This document shows positions 23,972 through 33,259 of a stretch of DNA of 64,000 bases, one piece after another. The notes under the pieces were generated by a model. It did not search any database and had not been told where the DNA came from. It worked only from the letters and a program-made list of their open reading frames with translations. The position numbers were made by a program, and so were the translations under genes. Within the stretch, counting starts at the first letter, position 1. Every line of letters begins with the position of its first letter. The DNA comes from Lachnospiraceae bacterium. Lineage in GTDB: Bacteria > Bacillota > Clostridia > Lachnospirales > Lachnospiraceae. The DNA lies in assembly GCA_029053015.1 (NCBI GenBank), contig JAIDHX010000013.1, forward strand, positions 53,281 to 117,280, in the 5' to 3' direction.

Positions 23972-25996
23972 TTATTCATTCAGGGGAATGTTTAATTCCT
24001 CACAGCCTGCAAGGACAAAGCGTCCGTTTTCTATGATAACGGTTTTGGTGCCGTCACCATGCACGGCAGCCAGACTGCCAAGCTCGTTGTAGGGAATGGT
24101 AATGTCGGTATGGCAGTTGAAATATGCCTTCCGCATGTCTTCACTGCGCAGCGCAGCCACCTCATTATCCCGCGCAACAATCTCCTTGCCGTCCGGATTG
24201 TAAACCTTCACATCCTCCACATGGCTGTAGCAGGTATCGCCCACCGCAAAATGGGGACCTGTCTTTTCCGCTATGAGAATCGGAAGCTTTGCGCCTATAT
24301 CATACTTCTGCGCCATCACATAGGCGGTGGTGTTTGTACCTATGGCAAATTCGCCCATCGGCAGGGAATCGTGGTTAAAAAGAACATTCTCTTTGATATA
24401 ATTGCGCCCTTCCTCCGCGTCCTCAAAGTTACCACAGCCATAATCCGTCGTCATGCCGTCCTGAAACCGTATCTCAAAATCCTTGTACTCCAGCTCATTT
24501 AAGAAAACCTTGCTCACATGCAGGAGGCCTTCGGTTCCCTTGAGCACGGGAGAAGTAAAGACCTCGCCCACCGGAATATTGACATCGGCAACACAGTTTT
24601 CAAATTTCGTCTCCTTCTCGGGATCCTGCAGTTTCCAAAGCGCCACCCGCAAATCCGTCCGGTTGCCGTTCATGCCCTTGATTTCCACATATTCGGCAGT
24701 ATCCAGCACGTCGATGATACTCTGCTGTATCTGCCTGTACAGATTGTAATCCAGCGTATTGATACGGATGGTTTCGTCAAAAATCTCCTCAAACTGCTCG
24801 CCGATGGCAGGAGTGGGGAACGCAATAATGGTAAAGCTGCGCTCCTCATCCTTAATGTATTCCGACCGAAGCTGCCTGAAGGACGCTGCATATTCCACCG
24901 AAAGCTTCCTGTGTGCATCGTCAGGCTTATGCGCCTCCTCCTTGATGGTCGGCGCAAAAGGCTCCTCACCAAATACCTCTATCACTGCGGGACCGCCGTA
25001 CACCGCCGCCTCTTCCTTATACTTCTCGTAGGCGCAGCGCATCGTTTCCAGTTTGCGGTTCATGTACTGCTTATCTAAAAAGAGTACATCATCGTCCTTG
25101 TGGTCATAACTATACTGCCTGTTTGGCGGCGTGCATGAAATCCCGTTTCTATCAATCACGGCTTCCAGCCCGATTTTCCTGAAATTCTCCACTGCCTTTC
25201 TGACAACGCGCTCAAAGCCGACATTGTAATAGATGCCGACGCTTTTTTTGATGCTGATATCCTTATTGGTCGCAATAAAGCCCAGCCTGTAGCCCTCGGT
25301 AAAAGTATCCGCCATCACCGCGATGGTTTCCTCCGGAAGGGAATTCAGATATGACGCCATACGAAGCTCGTCGTCGGAAACACAATCACCATAGCGGTAC
25401 AGATACCGCAAATCCGACAAATCGCTCTCCATCACAATTTTCTTTGCTGTGCTCATGGAGGGCACCACCACGCCAAGCACCTGCCGTTCGGAGCGGATAT
25501 CCGCGTAGTCGCTCATATACCAGTAATAGCTCTGTTTCACCTGCGAAAATGCAGGCAGCGCATGCTCTTCCTCCCATGCGCAGGCAAATTCATTGACCAC
25601 TTCCAGAAAAAGCTCCACAGCCGCCGCAAATTCCTCCATCCTGCCATAATGGATATGGGAAATGCACTGCCGCAGTTCCGTGTGAAACGCAGCAAAAAAA
25701 GCGCCGAATTCCTTTCCCAGCTCTTTTACCGCAAAAGCGGGATTGGCATAACTCGTTTCGTAATTTTCAGGCCGCAGTTCTTCGTACAGCCGTCTGTTCC
25801 ACGCCTTAAGCTCCTCAAGTCCAAGCTTCTCATAACCGCCGTTTTCAAGCAGAGCCTGCAGCTCAAACAGCCCTGACAGCCATTCTGCTTCCTTTCTGAA
25901 ATAGCGGGAAAATGCCTCCTCTGAAATGGATTCTTCCTTAAGCTGCGCAGTCCGCTCCTCTGCCAGCCTTAATCTTTCCTGTAACACTTCGTCCAT
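23972..25996 (-). CDS. M29-type aminopeptidase with long N-terminal extension
   Basis: The 674-residue protein has a C-terminal half (from about residue 390) with the features of the M29/AmpS metallo-aminopeptidases: CVADVNIPVGEVFTSPV with the metal-binding Glu region, GTEGLLHVSKV, GEFAIGTNTTAYV, GPHFAVGDTCYSH and a final HTDITIPY. The first 300 residues are helical and not part of classical M29 enzymes (about 410 residues). It probably trims peptides in the cytoplasm. GGAGG lies before the ATG and a promoter-like pair lies upstream. Confidence 0.85.
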   Translation of the reverse strand: MDEVLQERLRLAEERTAQLKEESISEEAFSRYFRKEAEWLSGLFELQALLENGGYEKLGLEELKAWNRRLYEELRPENYETSYANPAFAVKELGKEFGAFFAAFHTELRQCISHIHYGRMEEFAAAVELFLEVVNEFACAWEEEHALPAFSQVKQSYYWYMSDYADIRSERQVLGVVVPSMSTAKKIVMESDLSDLRYLYRYGDCVSDDELRMASYLNSLPEETIAVMADTFTEGYRLGFIATNKDISIKKSVGIYYNVGFERVVRKAVENFRKIGLEAVIDRNGISCTPPNRQYSYDHKDDDVLFLDKQYMNRKLETMRCAYEKYKEEAAVYGGPAVIEVFGEEPFAPTIKEEAHKPDDAHRKLSVEYAASFRQLRSEYIKDEERSFTIIAFPTPAIGEQFEEIFDETIRINTLDYNLYRQIQQSIIDVLDTAEYVEIKGMNGNRTDLRVALWKLQDPEKETKFENCVADVNIPVGEVFTSPVLKGTEGLLHVSKVFLNELEYKDFEIRFQDGMTTDYGCGNFEDAEEGRNYIKENVLFNHDSLPMGEFAIGTNTTAYVMAQKYDIGAKLPILIAEKTGPHFAVGDTCYSHVEDVKVYNPDGKEIVARDNEVAALRSEDMRKAYFNCHTDITIPYNELGSLAAVHGDGTKTVIIENGRFVLAGCEELNIPLNE

Positions 25997-26021
25997 CTTT
26001 TACCTCCAAATCATTTCATTT

Positions 26022-26050
26022 ATTCCATAATGTTCACTTTTTCCTGTCAA
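26022..26050 (-). promoter_or_regulatory. Probable promoter of the aminopeptidase gene
   Basis: On the minus strand a perfect TTGACA (26045-26050) is 17 bases from TGGAAT (26022-26027), which differs from the consensus -10 at two positions. It lies between the DUF6142 stop and the aminopeptidase start. Confidence 0.5.
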
Positions 26051-26060
26051 ATTCCCGTCA

Positions 26061-26381
26061 CTACAGATACATGCCCGCATAGACCACAAACCCGATGCCC
26101 AAAAGCGCCATCAGGTTAAAAAAAATCCCCAGACAAGGAAACAGCTTGTATCTGTCCTTTTCCATAACCGTAATAATCCCCAGCACCAGACCGATGATGG
26201 AAAAAACCGCCACCAAAAAGCCGGTTATGCCGTAGCCCGGCGGTATATTCCCCGCCTGCCTATAGGCAAGATAGATGACTGCCACGAAGGAGGCCAGACT
26301 TATAACTCCCAGAATCGTTGACATAATTGCCCGCTCGGAGTGTGTTTTATTGGTAAAAATGTAATTTTTCTTCCGCCCCAT
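26061..26381 (-). CDS. Small membrane protein, DUF6142-like
   Basis: About 106 residues from the ATG at 26381. A charged N-terminus (MGRKKNYIFTNKTHSERA) is followed by three hydrophobic helices (about 23-43, 52-73, 83-104). I recall this pattern as DUF6142 of Clostridia; no function is known. The start is uncertain: the frame is open to a GTG at 26441, but that codon overlaps its own ribosome binding sequence, and the ATG chosen has only a weak site. Third gene of the pyrE unit. Confidence 0.65.
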   Translation of the reverse strand: MGRKKNYIFTNKTHSERAIMSTILGVISLASFVAVIYLAYRQAGNIPPGYGITGFLVAVFSIIGLVLGIITVMEKDRYKLFPCLGIFFNLMALLGIGFVVYAGMYL

Positions 26382-26465
26382 ATGCAGCCGTCCGGTGCGC
26401 TCCTTTCCGGAATCTCTCCTAAAAATAAGATAAATGGGCACCTCCAGAGGAAATGCCCACTGCTT

Positions 26466-26618
26466 TTAAAACAGGATATTAGACTTGCGCGACAGCAGTT
26501 TTGCGCCGCTGATAAGTAGAAGGATACCGCTTGTAATGCCTACTACCAAAGTAAGTACCCCTATCACAATATTGGTTGCGCCGGTTCCGCGCATTGTTCT
26601 GTACAATTTTTCTTCCAT
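26466..26618 (-). CDS. 50-residue single-pass membrane peptide
   Basis: A short frame starts with ATG at 26618 behind a good AAGGAGAGG site and ends at TAA at 26466. The product begins MEEKLYRTMRGTG, has one hydrophobic helix (residues 16-39, ending LLLISG) and a basic end KLLSRKSN. It lies 13 bases after pyrE on the same strand. The good ribosome binding site and position support a real small gene. No function is recognised. Confidence 0.65.
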   Translation of the reverse strand: MEEKLYRTMRGTGATNIVIGVLTLVVGITSGILLLISGAKLLSRKSNILF

Positions 26619-26631
26619 GGCAATCCTCTCC

Positions 26632-27312
26632 TTATTTTTTTATTCCATACTGTGCAAAGTAATTGTCAAGTGCGCCTTTTATTTCATCGTTTATATAGAT
26701 TTCACCTTTGTAAGGCTTATTATACAGATACTCCGTCACTTCGCTCATGCTTACGATGGCGCTTGCAGGAAAACCGTATTTTTCCTGTATCTCAGTCAGC
26801 GCTCCCACCTTGCCCGACTGTCCCACCTCTTCGCGGTTTAGAGACACCATCAGGCCTTTGATTTCTATGTCCGCCTGCGCTTTGATAATCGGGAAGGTCT
26901 CTTCTATGGATTTGCCGGAAGTCGTGACGTCCTCGATGATAACCACCCTGTCGCCGTCCTGCAACTTACTGCCGAGCAGTATTCCCACGTCGCCGTGATC
27001 CTTCATTTCCTTCCGGTTGGAGCAGTAGCGGATCTCCTTGCCGTACAATTCGCTGTATGCCGCTGCCGTCACCACGCTTAAAGGAATCCCTTTATATGCC
27101 GGCCCGAACAGGACGTCAAAATCATCTCCGTAGGTGTTGTGAATGGCATGCGCATAATACTGTCCGAGCCGCCTTAACTGCCCGCCGGTCACATACCCGC
27201 CCGCGTTCATGAAAAACGGGCTCTTTCTTCCGCTCTTTAAAGTAAAATCACCGAACTGCAGAACACCGCAGTCCACCATGAATTCGATAAATTCCTGCTT
27301 GTACTGTTCCAA
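26632..27312 (-). CDS. pyrE: Orotate phosphoribosyltransferase PyrE
   Basis: The 226-residue pyrimidine-synthesis enzyme makes OMP from orotate and PRPP. The PRPP-binding motif VVIIEDVTTSGKS (about 126-138) and the GPAYKGIPL loop (about 70-78) are clear. The start is a TTG eleven bases after AGGAGG. It belongs to the bacterial type with a KSGRKSPFFMNAG N-terminal segment. pyrF lies 8 kb away in a separate unit. Confidence 0.95.
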   Translation of the reverse strand: MEQYKQEFIEFMVDCGVLQFGDFTLKSGRKSPFFMNAGGYVTGGQLRRLGQYYAHAIHNTYGDDFDVLFGPAYKGIPLSVVTAAAYSELYGKEIRYCSNRKEMKDHGDVGILLGSKLQDGDRVVIIEDVTTSGKSIEETFPIIKAQADIEIKGLMVSLNREEVGQSGKVGALTEIQEKYGFPASAIVSMSEVTEYLYNKPYKGEIYINDEIKGALDNYFAQYGIKK

Positions 27313-27415
27313 TTTTCCAAAGACCTCCTGTTTCAGGGCTTTGCCGTTTCCTTTTCTCCGGCTGTTTCATCACTCACTTTCTTTTTATACTAGCATAAAA
27401 CCATAAAGTTATCAA

Positions 27416-29311
27416 TCATTTCTTCTTTTTCATGTAGTAAAACCCGTAGGCCGGTATGTTGACACCTACCGGTCTCATCGTATTTCCTGATATCAATTCC
27501 ACATAATCACCATCTGTCTCATTGATCCATGCGGTCTTGTCATGTTCACTGAAATTGAAGAGGCCGATTATTTTCTCCCCGTCAAAATATCTGCCAATAC
27601 ATAAGACGGATTGTTCCCATGTTTCAATGGTCCATGTATCTGCATTGGACACAAAGACCTTTTCTGTTTTTCGAATCCGCTCCAGTCGGTTTAATCCCTG
27701 AAAAATCCGCCCTTCCACCGTATCTGTATTCTGAATGTTTGCCGCAAGGTCCCAATTCATCGGTCCCCGGTGAAGATATCGGGAATCTGCCACTTTGTTT
27801 GGATTTTCTTTATAAGTATAATCATTGACCTGCCCAACCTCATCGCCGCTGTACAGCACAGGGATTCCTGACTGCATGAACATATACGCATGGAGCATCA
27901 GCACCAGTCTGACCGCCTGCTCCATGGCAGCCTCATTCTGCTCAAATCCGGCTTTCTCAACGCCGCACATGGACGCCGTGGTTCCACAGAATCGGGCATC
28001 ACCTGTAACAGGATCTGCATTATAAAGTTCACCGCGGCTGTTACTGTTCCCGACACATCCCTGAAAATAGTCGTTCAGATACTGCTTATGGCTCCTCTCC
28101 CCGATACCGTCCGACATCAATATACCGTAGTCAAGCCCCCAGCCAATATCATCATGGCAGCGAAGGTAATTCAAAAACACATACTCTTTCGGCAGAGAAT
28201 TCACAATGTCAAGCTGTCTCTTTAAAAGCTTCACATCTCTGGTTGCCACCGTATGCCATGTGGTCGCCATGGTGGTAACATTATAGAGCATATGGCATTC
28301 CGGCTTTTTCACCGTTCCGAAATAGGGCGCTACCTTCTCCGGCTCCATAACCACCTCCCCCAGCAGAAGAACACCGGGACAGACAATTTCGCTGATGATG
28401 CGCATCATGCGCACAATGTTATGCACCTGAGGCAGGTTACGGCAGGAAGTATTCAGTTCTTTCCAGATATAAGGCACCGCATCAATGCGGATAATATCAA
28501 TCCCCCTGTTTGCCAGATAGAGGAAATGATACATCATCTCATTGAACACTCTCGGATTCCGGTAATTCAAATCCCATTGGTACGGATAAAACGTAGTCAT
28601 TACAAAATGCCCTGCATCTTCCAGCCATGTGAAATTCCCCGGAGCAGTGGTGGGAAATACCTGAGGCACTGTCCTTTCGTACATGGCAGGCTCATGATAG
28701 CTATCAAAGAAAAAGTATCTGCTCATATACTCACCGTCACCCTGACGAGCCTTTTTCGCCCATTCATGGTCTTCCGATGTGTGGTTCATGACAAAATCCA
28801 TACAGACATTGATACCCTTCCTATGGCAGGCAGCCGTCAAACTTTCCAGATCCTCCATTGTTCCCAGTTTCTCCTGCACCTTGCGAAAGTCCGACACAGC
28901 ATATCCCCCATCAGAACGTCCCTCTGTTGTATCAAGAAAAGGCATCAGATGAACATAATTCACATTACATTGTTCAATGTAATCCAGTCTGGATTCCACT
29001 CCCTTTATATTTCCGGCAAAATTATCAATGTAGAACATCATCCCCAGCATATCATTACGTTTATACCATTCCCGGTCTGATTCCCGCTCTTCATCACAAT
29101 CCTTTAGTTTTTTATCCCGCTCAAGATAATATTCCCTCATCCGGTCGCACAGTTCGGCAAACATGGAGCTGTTTCCATATAACTCCATATAGAGCCACCG
29201 CAGCTCGTCATGGTGTCTGGTCATCCTATCCCGAAAAACACTGTCTGCATCCGCAGCCCATTCTTTTTTTATTTCTTCTTTCAATTCCATACCTCCGGAT
29301 TTTATATGCAA
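27416..29311 (-). CDS. GH13 sucrose-active enzyme (amylosucrase/sucrose hydrolase type)
   Basis: The 631-residue protein is close in design to GH13 subfamily 4 enzymes. A helical N-terminal region (1-90) precedes the barrel with VHLMPFLDTTEGRSDGGYAVSD, the catalytic nucleophile in IDIIRIDAV, acid/base Glu in LLLGEVV and the third acid in NYLRCHDDIGW, then a C-terminal beta domain. The WDLNYRNPRVFNEM segment is typical of amylosucrases. It has no signal peptide, so it acts on imported sucrose, hydrolysing it or transferring glucose. The TTG start has GAGG eight bases upstream; the ATG seven codons later is too close to its GGAGG. Confidence 0.85.
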   Translation of the reverse strand: MHIKSGGMELKEEIKKEWAADADSVFRDRMTRHHDELRWLYMELYGNSSMFAELCDRMREYYLERDKKLKDCDEERESDREWYKRNDMLGMMFYIDNFAGNIKGVESRLDYIEQCNVNYVHLMPFLDTTEGRSDGGYAVSDFRKVQEKLGTMEDLESLTAACHRKGINVCMDFVMNHTSEDHEWAKKARQGDGEYMSRYFFFDSYHEPAMYERTVPQVFPTTAPGNFTWLEDAGHFVMTTFYPYQWDLNYRNPRVFNEMMYHFLYLANRGIDIIRIDAVPYIWKELNTSCRNLPQVHNIVRMMRIISEIVCPGVLLLGEVVMEPEKVAPYFGTVKKPECHMLYNVTTMATTWHTVATRDVKLLKRQLDIVNSLPKEYVFLNYLRCHDDIGWGLDYGILMSDGIGERSHKQYLNDYFQGCVGNSNSRGELYNADPVTGDARFCGTTASMCGVEKAGFEQNEAAMEQAVRLVLMLHAYMFMQSGIPVLYSGDEVGQVNDYTYKENPNKVADSRYLHRGPMNWDLAANIQNTDTVEGRIFQGLNRLERIRKTEKVFVSNADTWTIETWEQSVLCIGRYFDGEKIIGLFNFSEHDKTAWINETDGDYVELISGNTMRPVGVNIPAYGFYYMKKKK

Positions 29312-29335
29312 AAGGGATGCCTCAATCTTACCAAA

Positions 29336-31537
29336 TCAATTCTTGCTATTTTCCTCAGTCACCTGCTTGAGACAGATGGTAAAGGCCGCGTCATCTCCCT
29401 CTGTGCGGGGCAGAAGCAGCCCACCCGCCATAAGCGCGCGCCCTGTGTAGACGCGGCCGTCCTGTACAGACTGGTAAAAAGCTTTCGCATCCAGCCCTCT
29501 GAGCCGCACGCTTCCCCGCAGGACATTGGAAGCCGCCCTGAGCACCACGCCCTGAACCAGCGCTTCCTTTCGGTCTTTCGCAACAAACGCCCACACCGCC
29601 ATATTGTCCTCATACGGATTGCACAATCTATAGTAATTCCCCTCATAAATAAGCCTCTGATATCCCTTGTAGCTGCTTACCTGTTTTGCAATTTCCTCTT
29701 TTTCCGCCTCGCTCAGCTTGTTCAAATCCAGCTCATAGCCAAAACTGCCCGCCATGGCAACCGTTCCCCTTGTCTTTAAAGAGGTCACACGGCCCGTCTG
29801 ATGGTTGGGCGCAGCCGATACATGGGAACCGACTGAAGAAGCGGGATAAAAAAAGCTCGTTCCGTACTGGATGAACACCCTGTCATGCGCATCCGTATTG
29901 TCGCTGCACCATATCTGCGGACAATAATAGAGCATACCGGCGTCAAACCTTCCGCCGCCGCCGCTGCAGCCCTCAAACAGTACATCGGGAAATGCTGCGG
30001 TAAGCTTTTCCAGCAGTGCATAAAGCCCCAGCACATATCTGTGCGGCATCTCCGTCTGGCGGCCTGCGGGAAGCGCCGCCGTGTACCAGTCGCATATGCT
30101 CCGGTTCATATCCCATTTCACATACGCAATGCGATTTTCCGTAAGGATTTTGCTTATGGCGCGATACAGATACTCTACTACTTCTTCCCTGGACATATCC
30201 AGAACAAGCTGGTATCTGGCTCTCACCGGATTTCTCCCGGGAATCCTGATGACCCATTCCGGATGCGCCTTGTATAAATCACTGTCCTCAGAAACCGCCT
30301 CCGGCTCAAACCATATGCCAAACTTCATGCCGAGGCGGTTGATTTTCTCCACAAGCCTGCCAAGCCCGCCTTGCAGTTTTTCTTCATTGACCACCCAGTC
30401 TCCCAAACCCGAGAAATCCGAATTCCGCCGTCCAAACCACCCGTCGTCCAGCACCATCATATCTATTCCCAGACGGGAAGCCTGCTCTGCGATTTCCTCA
30501 ATCTTTTTTTCGTCAAACGCAAAATAGGTCGCCTCCCAGTTGTTAATCAGAACCGGCCTTTTCGACAACTGATACCGGCCCCTGCAGACATGTTCGCGAA
30601 TGACTTGATGGAAGCGGTGAGACAACGTTTCCAGTCCCTGCTCTGAACAGGAAAGAATCACTTCCGGCGCATAAAAGCATGACTCCGGCTCCAATGTCCA
30701 GCTAAAGGTATCCGGATGGATTCCCATCACAAGGCGCACCTGCTCTAACTGGTCGCACTCTATCTGCGCCTGGAAACCGCCACTGTACATAAGCGCCGCA
30801 CCTATACAAAAGCCGCTTGTCTCCGTACATCCCTTTTCACACAAAAGCACCGCCGGATTCTGTTGGTGGCTGGAGGTTCCCCTGGTACTGCCGCTCTCCT
30901 GAATACCGTGTATCAGGGCTGCCCTTTCCGTCTGCCTCTCCATGGTGTGCCTCCCGTGAAAATGCACCCATTCCCAGCTCCCGTATGGGATATCCAGACA
31001 CAGGCTGTGTACCTTGTTTAAAACAATGTTCTCTTTTCCTTTATTTTGCACGACTACGCTTCTTGTAATCACATCCGCCTGCGCAAGAACGCCGTAGCGC
31101 AAGCTTACCTCCACGCCGGAAGCTGCATCCTGCAGGATAATGGTAAGAGTCTCCGCCTCATCATCTCCCGCATATACCGCGGGAAGTCCCGGTATTTTGT
31201 ACTTCCCCTTCTCAATGTGATATTCCTGAAACCGAAGCGCAAGTGCATTGCTCCCATCGGCATGGGTCACGGAGACTGCCGGCACGCGGAAATCTCCTTC
31301 CCCGACTGCCGCATATTCCAGCGGCAGCGTATTCAAGGAATAGGTTCTTTGGTTTTCTGCTTCATAAATATTGCCCGCAAACCCAACGTCCGGATAATCC
31401 AGAAGATAATCCATACAGTCATCCGTCTTTGCGCCATACCATAAATGATTTAAAACGCCGAAGGAATCCACCTTCATCTGATAAAGCGTATTGGCGGTTT
31501 CCAAATGAAATACGCCGTTCTCCACTGAAATAGCCAT
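29336..31537 (-). CDS. Alpha-galactosidase, GH36
   Basis: The 733-residue cytoplasmic enzyme has an N-terminal beta-supersandwich (about 1-310), the TIM barrel with DDGWFGRRN, the nucleophile Asp in YVKWDMNRS (about 480), the acid/base Asp in CSDNTDAHDR (about 550) and GCSGGGGRFD, then a small C-terminal beta domain. It releases galactose from melibiose, raffinose and stachyose. It is placed between the permease and the sucrose enzyme, so raffinose could be split to galactose and sucrose and the sucrose processed next. Confidence 0.95.
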   Translation of the reverse strand: MAISVENGVFHLETANTLYQMKVDSFGVLNHLWYGAKTDDCMDYLLDYPDVGFAGNIYEAENQRTYSLNTLPLEYAAVGEGDFRVPAVSVTHADGSNALALRFQEYHIEKGKYKIPGLPAVYAGDDEAETLTIILQDAASGVEVSLRYGVLAQADVITRSVVVQNKGKENIVLNKVHSLCLDIPYGSWEWVHFHGRHTMERQTERAALIHGIQESGSTRGTSSHQQNPAVLLCEKGCTETSGFCIGAALMYSGGFQAQIECDQLEQVRLVMGIHPDTFSWTLEPESCFYAPEVILSCSEQGLETLSHRFHQVIREHVCRGRYQLSKRPVLINNWEATYFAFDEKKIEEIAEQASRLGIDMMVLDDGWFGRRNSDFSGLGDWVVNEEKLQGGLGRLVEKINRLGMKFGIWFEPEAVSEDSDLYKAHPEWVIRIPGRNPVRARYQLVLDMSREEVVEYLYRAISKILTENRIAYVKWDMNRSICDWYTAALPAGRQTEMPHRYVLGLYALLEKLTAAFPDVLFEGCSGGGGRFDAGMLYYCPQIWCSDNTDAHDRVFIQYGTSFFYPASSVGSHVSAAPNHQTGRVTSLKTRGTVAMAGSFGYELDLNKLSEAEKEEIAKQVSSYKGYQRLIYEGNYYRLCNPYEDNMAVWAFVAKDRKEALVQGVVLRAASNVLRGSVRLRGLDAKAFYQSVQDGRVYTGRALMAGGLLLPRTEGDDAAFTICLKQVTEENSKN

Positions 31538-31544
31538 ACTTTTT

Positions 31545-32387
31545 CTATCCTTTCACTGCTCCGTTTGCAACACCGCTCAATATCTGTTTCTGGCAGATGA
31601 TATAAAATACCAGAATCGGAATCAATGCCAGAATGTACGATGCAAAAGCAAGATTATAGTTTGTACCAAACTGTGTCTGGAAATTAAGCTGTGCCAGAGG
31701 CAGCGTGTTCTGCCCGGTTCCCGACATAATCACGAGCGGCGTCATCACATCGTTCCATGTGCCGAGCGCTGTCAGAATGGCAACCGTGGCATGCATCGGT
31801 CCCATCATCGGGAAAACAACCTTCCAGTAGGTCTTCCATGTGCTGGCGCCGTCAATGTCCGCCGCTTCCTCCAGCGCCATCGGAATATTTTTAAGATATC
31901 CTGTGTAAAGCAGCACATTCATCGGCATATAGAACACAAGATACAGCAGAATAACTCCCAGACGATTTCCGAGCCCCATCTGCGCCGTCTGCTTTACCAG
32001 AGGCATCATCAGAATGGAAAAAGGAACAAACATACCGCTGACAATGTAGAGATAAATGAAACGAAAGCACTTTTTCTCCGCCATTGCCCTTCCGATCACA
32101 TAGCCTGCTATGGAATGAATCAGAATAGCAAGCGCAATGGTTGCCAGCGTAATGAGAAGGCTGTTTCCCAGCGAATGCCAGAAATCCGTCACCTCCATCG
32201 CCTGTTTAAAATTGTCCAGGCTAAAACGGGCAGGAAATGACAATGCGCCCGCAACATCATTTGTCATCTCGCTCGGCTGCTTAAACGCGATAATAAACGC
32301 CATATACAGCGGAAAAAATACCGTGATGGTTCCCAATATCAGTATAACGGTCAGAACCCAGTTTGTTTTCTGCGTTTCCTTCATCAT
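31545..32387 (-). CDS. Sugar ABC transporter permease (MalG/MsmG type)
   Basis: The 280-residue protein has six transmembrane helices. The EAA loop, EEAADIDGASTWKTYWKVVFPMM (read EEAADIDGAST then the FP motif), lies about residues 175-197 and contacts the ATPase. The N-terminus is typical of CUT1 permeases (NWVLTVILILGTITVFFPLY). Its ATG overlaps the stop of the partner permease by four bases. Confidence 0.93.
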   Translation of the reverse strand: MMKETQKTNWVLTVILILGTITVFFPLYMAFIIAFKQPSEMTNDVAGALSFPARFSLDNFKQAMEVTDFWHSLGNSLLITLATIALAILIHSIAGYVIGRAMAEKKCFRFIYLYIVSGMFVPFSILMMPLVKQTAQMGLGNRLGVILLYLVFYMPMNVLLYTGYLKNIPMALEEAADIDGASTWKTYWKVVFPMMGPMHATVAILTALGTWNDVMTPLVIMSGTGQNTLPLAQLNFQTQFGTNYNLAFASYILALIPILVFYIICQKQILSGVANGAVKG

Positions 32388-33259
32388 AACTGTTCCTCCT
32401 TCTTATTCATAACGGTCATCTGGAAAATGGAAATTGCCACAATCACAACAAAGAAAACCACTGCGTTTGCACTTTGGAAGCCAAACTGTCCGCCGTCCAT
32501 ACCGTTGCGGTATATGAGGTAGGAAATGGACTCCGTGCTCTGCGCAGGACCGCCCTTTGTCAACGACATAATCTGGTCAAATACCATCAGGAAATTCTTT
32601 GTGCTCAGCACCAGATTGATTGTCACAAAAGGCATCACAAGCGGGAAAGTAACGCTCCAGAACTCTTTCCATTTGCCCGCTCCGTCCAGCATACTTGCTT
32701 CATACACATCCGACGGCACAGTCTGCAGACCCGAAATATAGATGATGGTGTTCATGGCAACTGCCTGCCATACGCCTACAATCAGCACGCCGACCCACGC
32801 GTACTTTTCACTTGCAAGAACGCTGTTCTGCAGAAAGCCGATGTGCAGCGTATTGCCGACCGCCGGCAGAATATAAGTAAAGATAAAGCTGAAAATATAA
32901 CCGATAACCAAGCCGCCCAGAATATTGGGAACAAAGTAAATGCCCCTGAGAGCGCTCTTAAACCGTATCCGGCTGTTCAGACCAAGCGCCATAATTAAGC
33001 TCAGCACATTTACCAGCACCGTTCCCACCAACGCGTATTTAAAGGTAAACAGATAACTCTTGCCCACTCTGGCGTCCGTGAACAAGTCGATATAATTCCG
33101 AAAGCCCACATAGTCATAAGAGCCGTATCCTCTATAGTTGGTAAAGCTGTATACAATGCCTTTCAGCATAGGCAGTGTGTTAAAAGTAAAGAATAAAACC
33201 AGCACCGGAATGGTAACTGCCCAAAATGTCTTATACCGGTTCGTCATGCTCTTTCTCAT
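32384..33259 (-). CDS. Sugar ABC transporter permease (MalF/MsmF type)
   Basis: The 291-residue protein has six predicted helices and the EAA loop YEASMLDGAGKWKEFWSVTFP at about 180-200. It pairs with the downstream permease to form the channel. It overlaps both neighbours by four bases (ATGA), so the three transport genes are translationally coupled. No ATPase gene (MsmK) is present in the cluster. Confidence 0.93.
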   Translation of the reverse strand: MRKSMTNRYKTFWAVTIPVLVLFFTFNTLPMLKGIVYSFTNYRGYGSYDYVGFRNYIDLFTDARVGKSYLFTFKYALVGTVLVNVLSLIMALGLNSRIRFKSALRGIYFVPNILGGLVIGYIFSFIFTYILPAVGNTLHIGFLQNSVLASEKYAWVGVLIVGVWQAVAMNTIIYISGLQTVPSDVYEASMLDGAGKWKEFWSVTFPLVMPFVTINLVLSTKNFLMVFDQIMSLTKGGPAQSTESISYLIYRNGMDGGQFGFQSANAVVFFVVIVAISIFQMTVMNKKEEQL

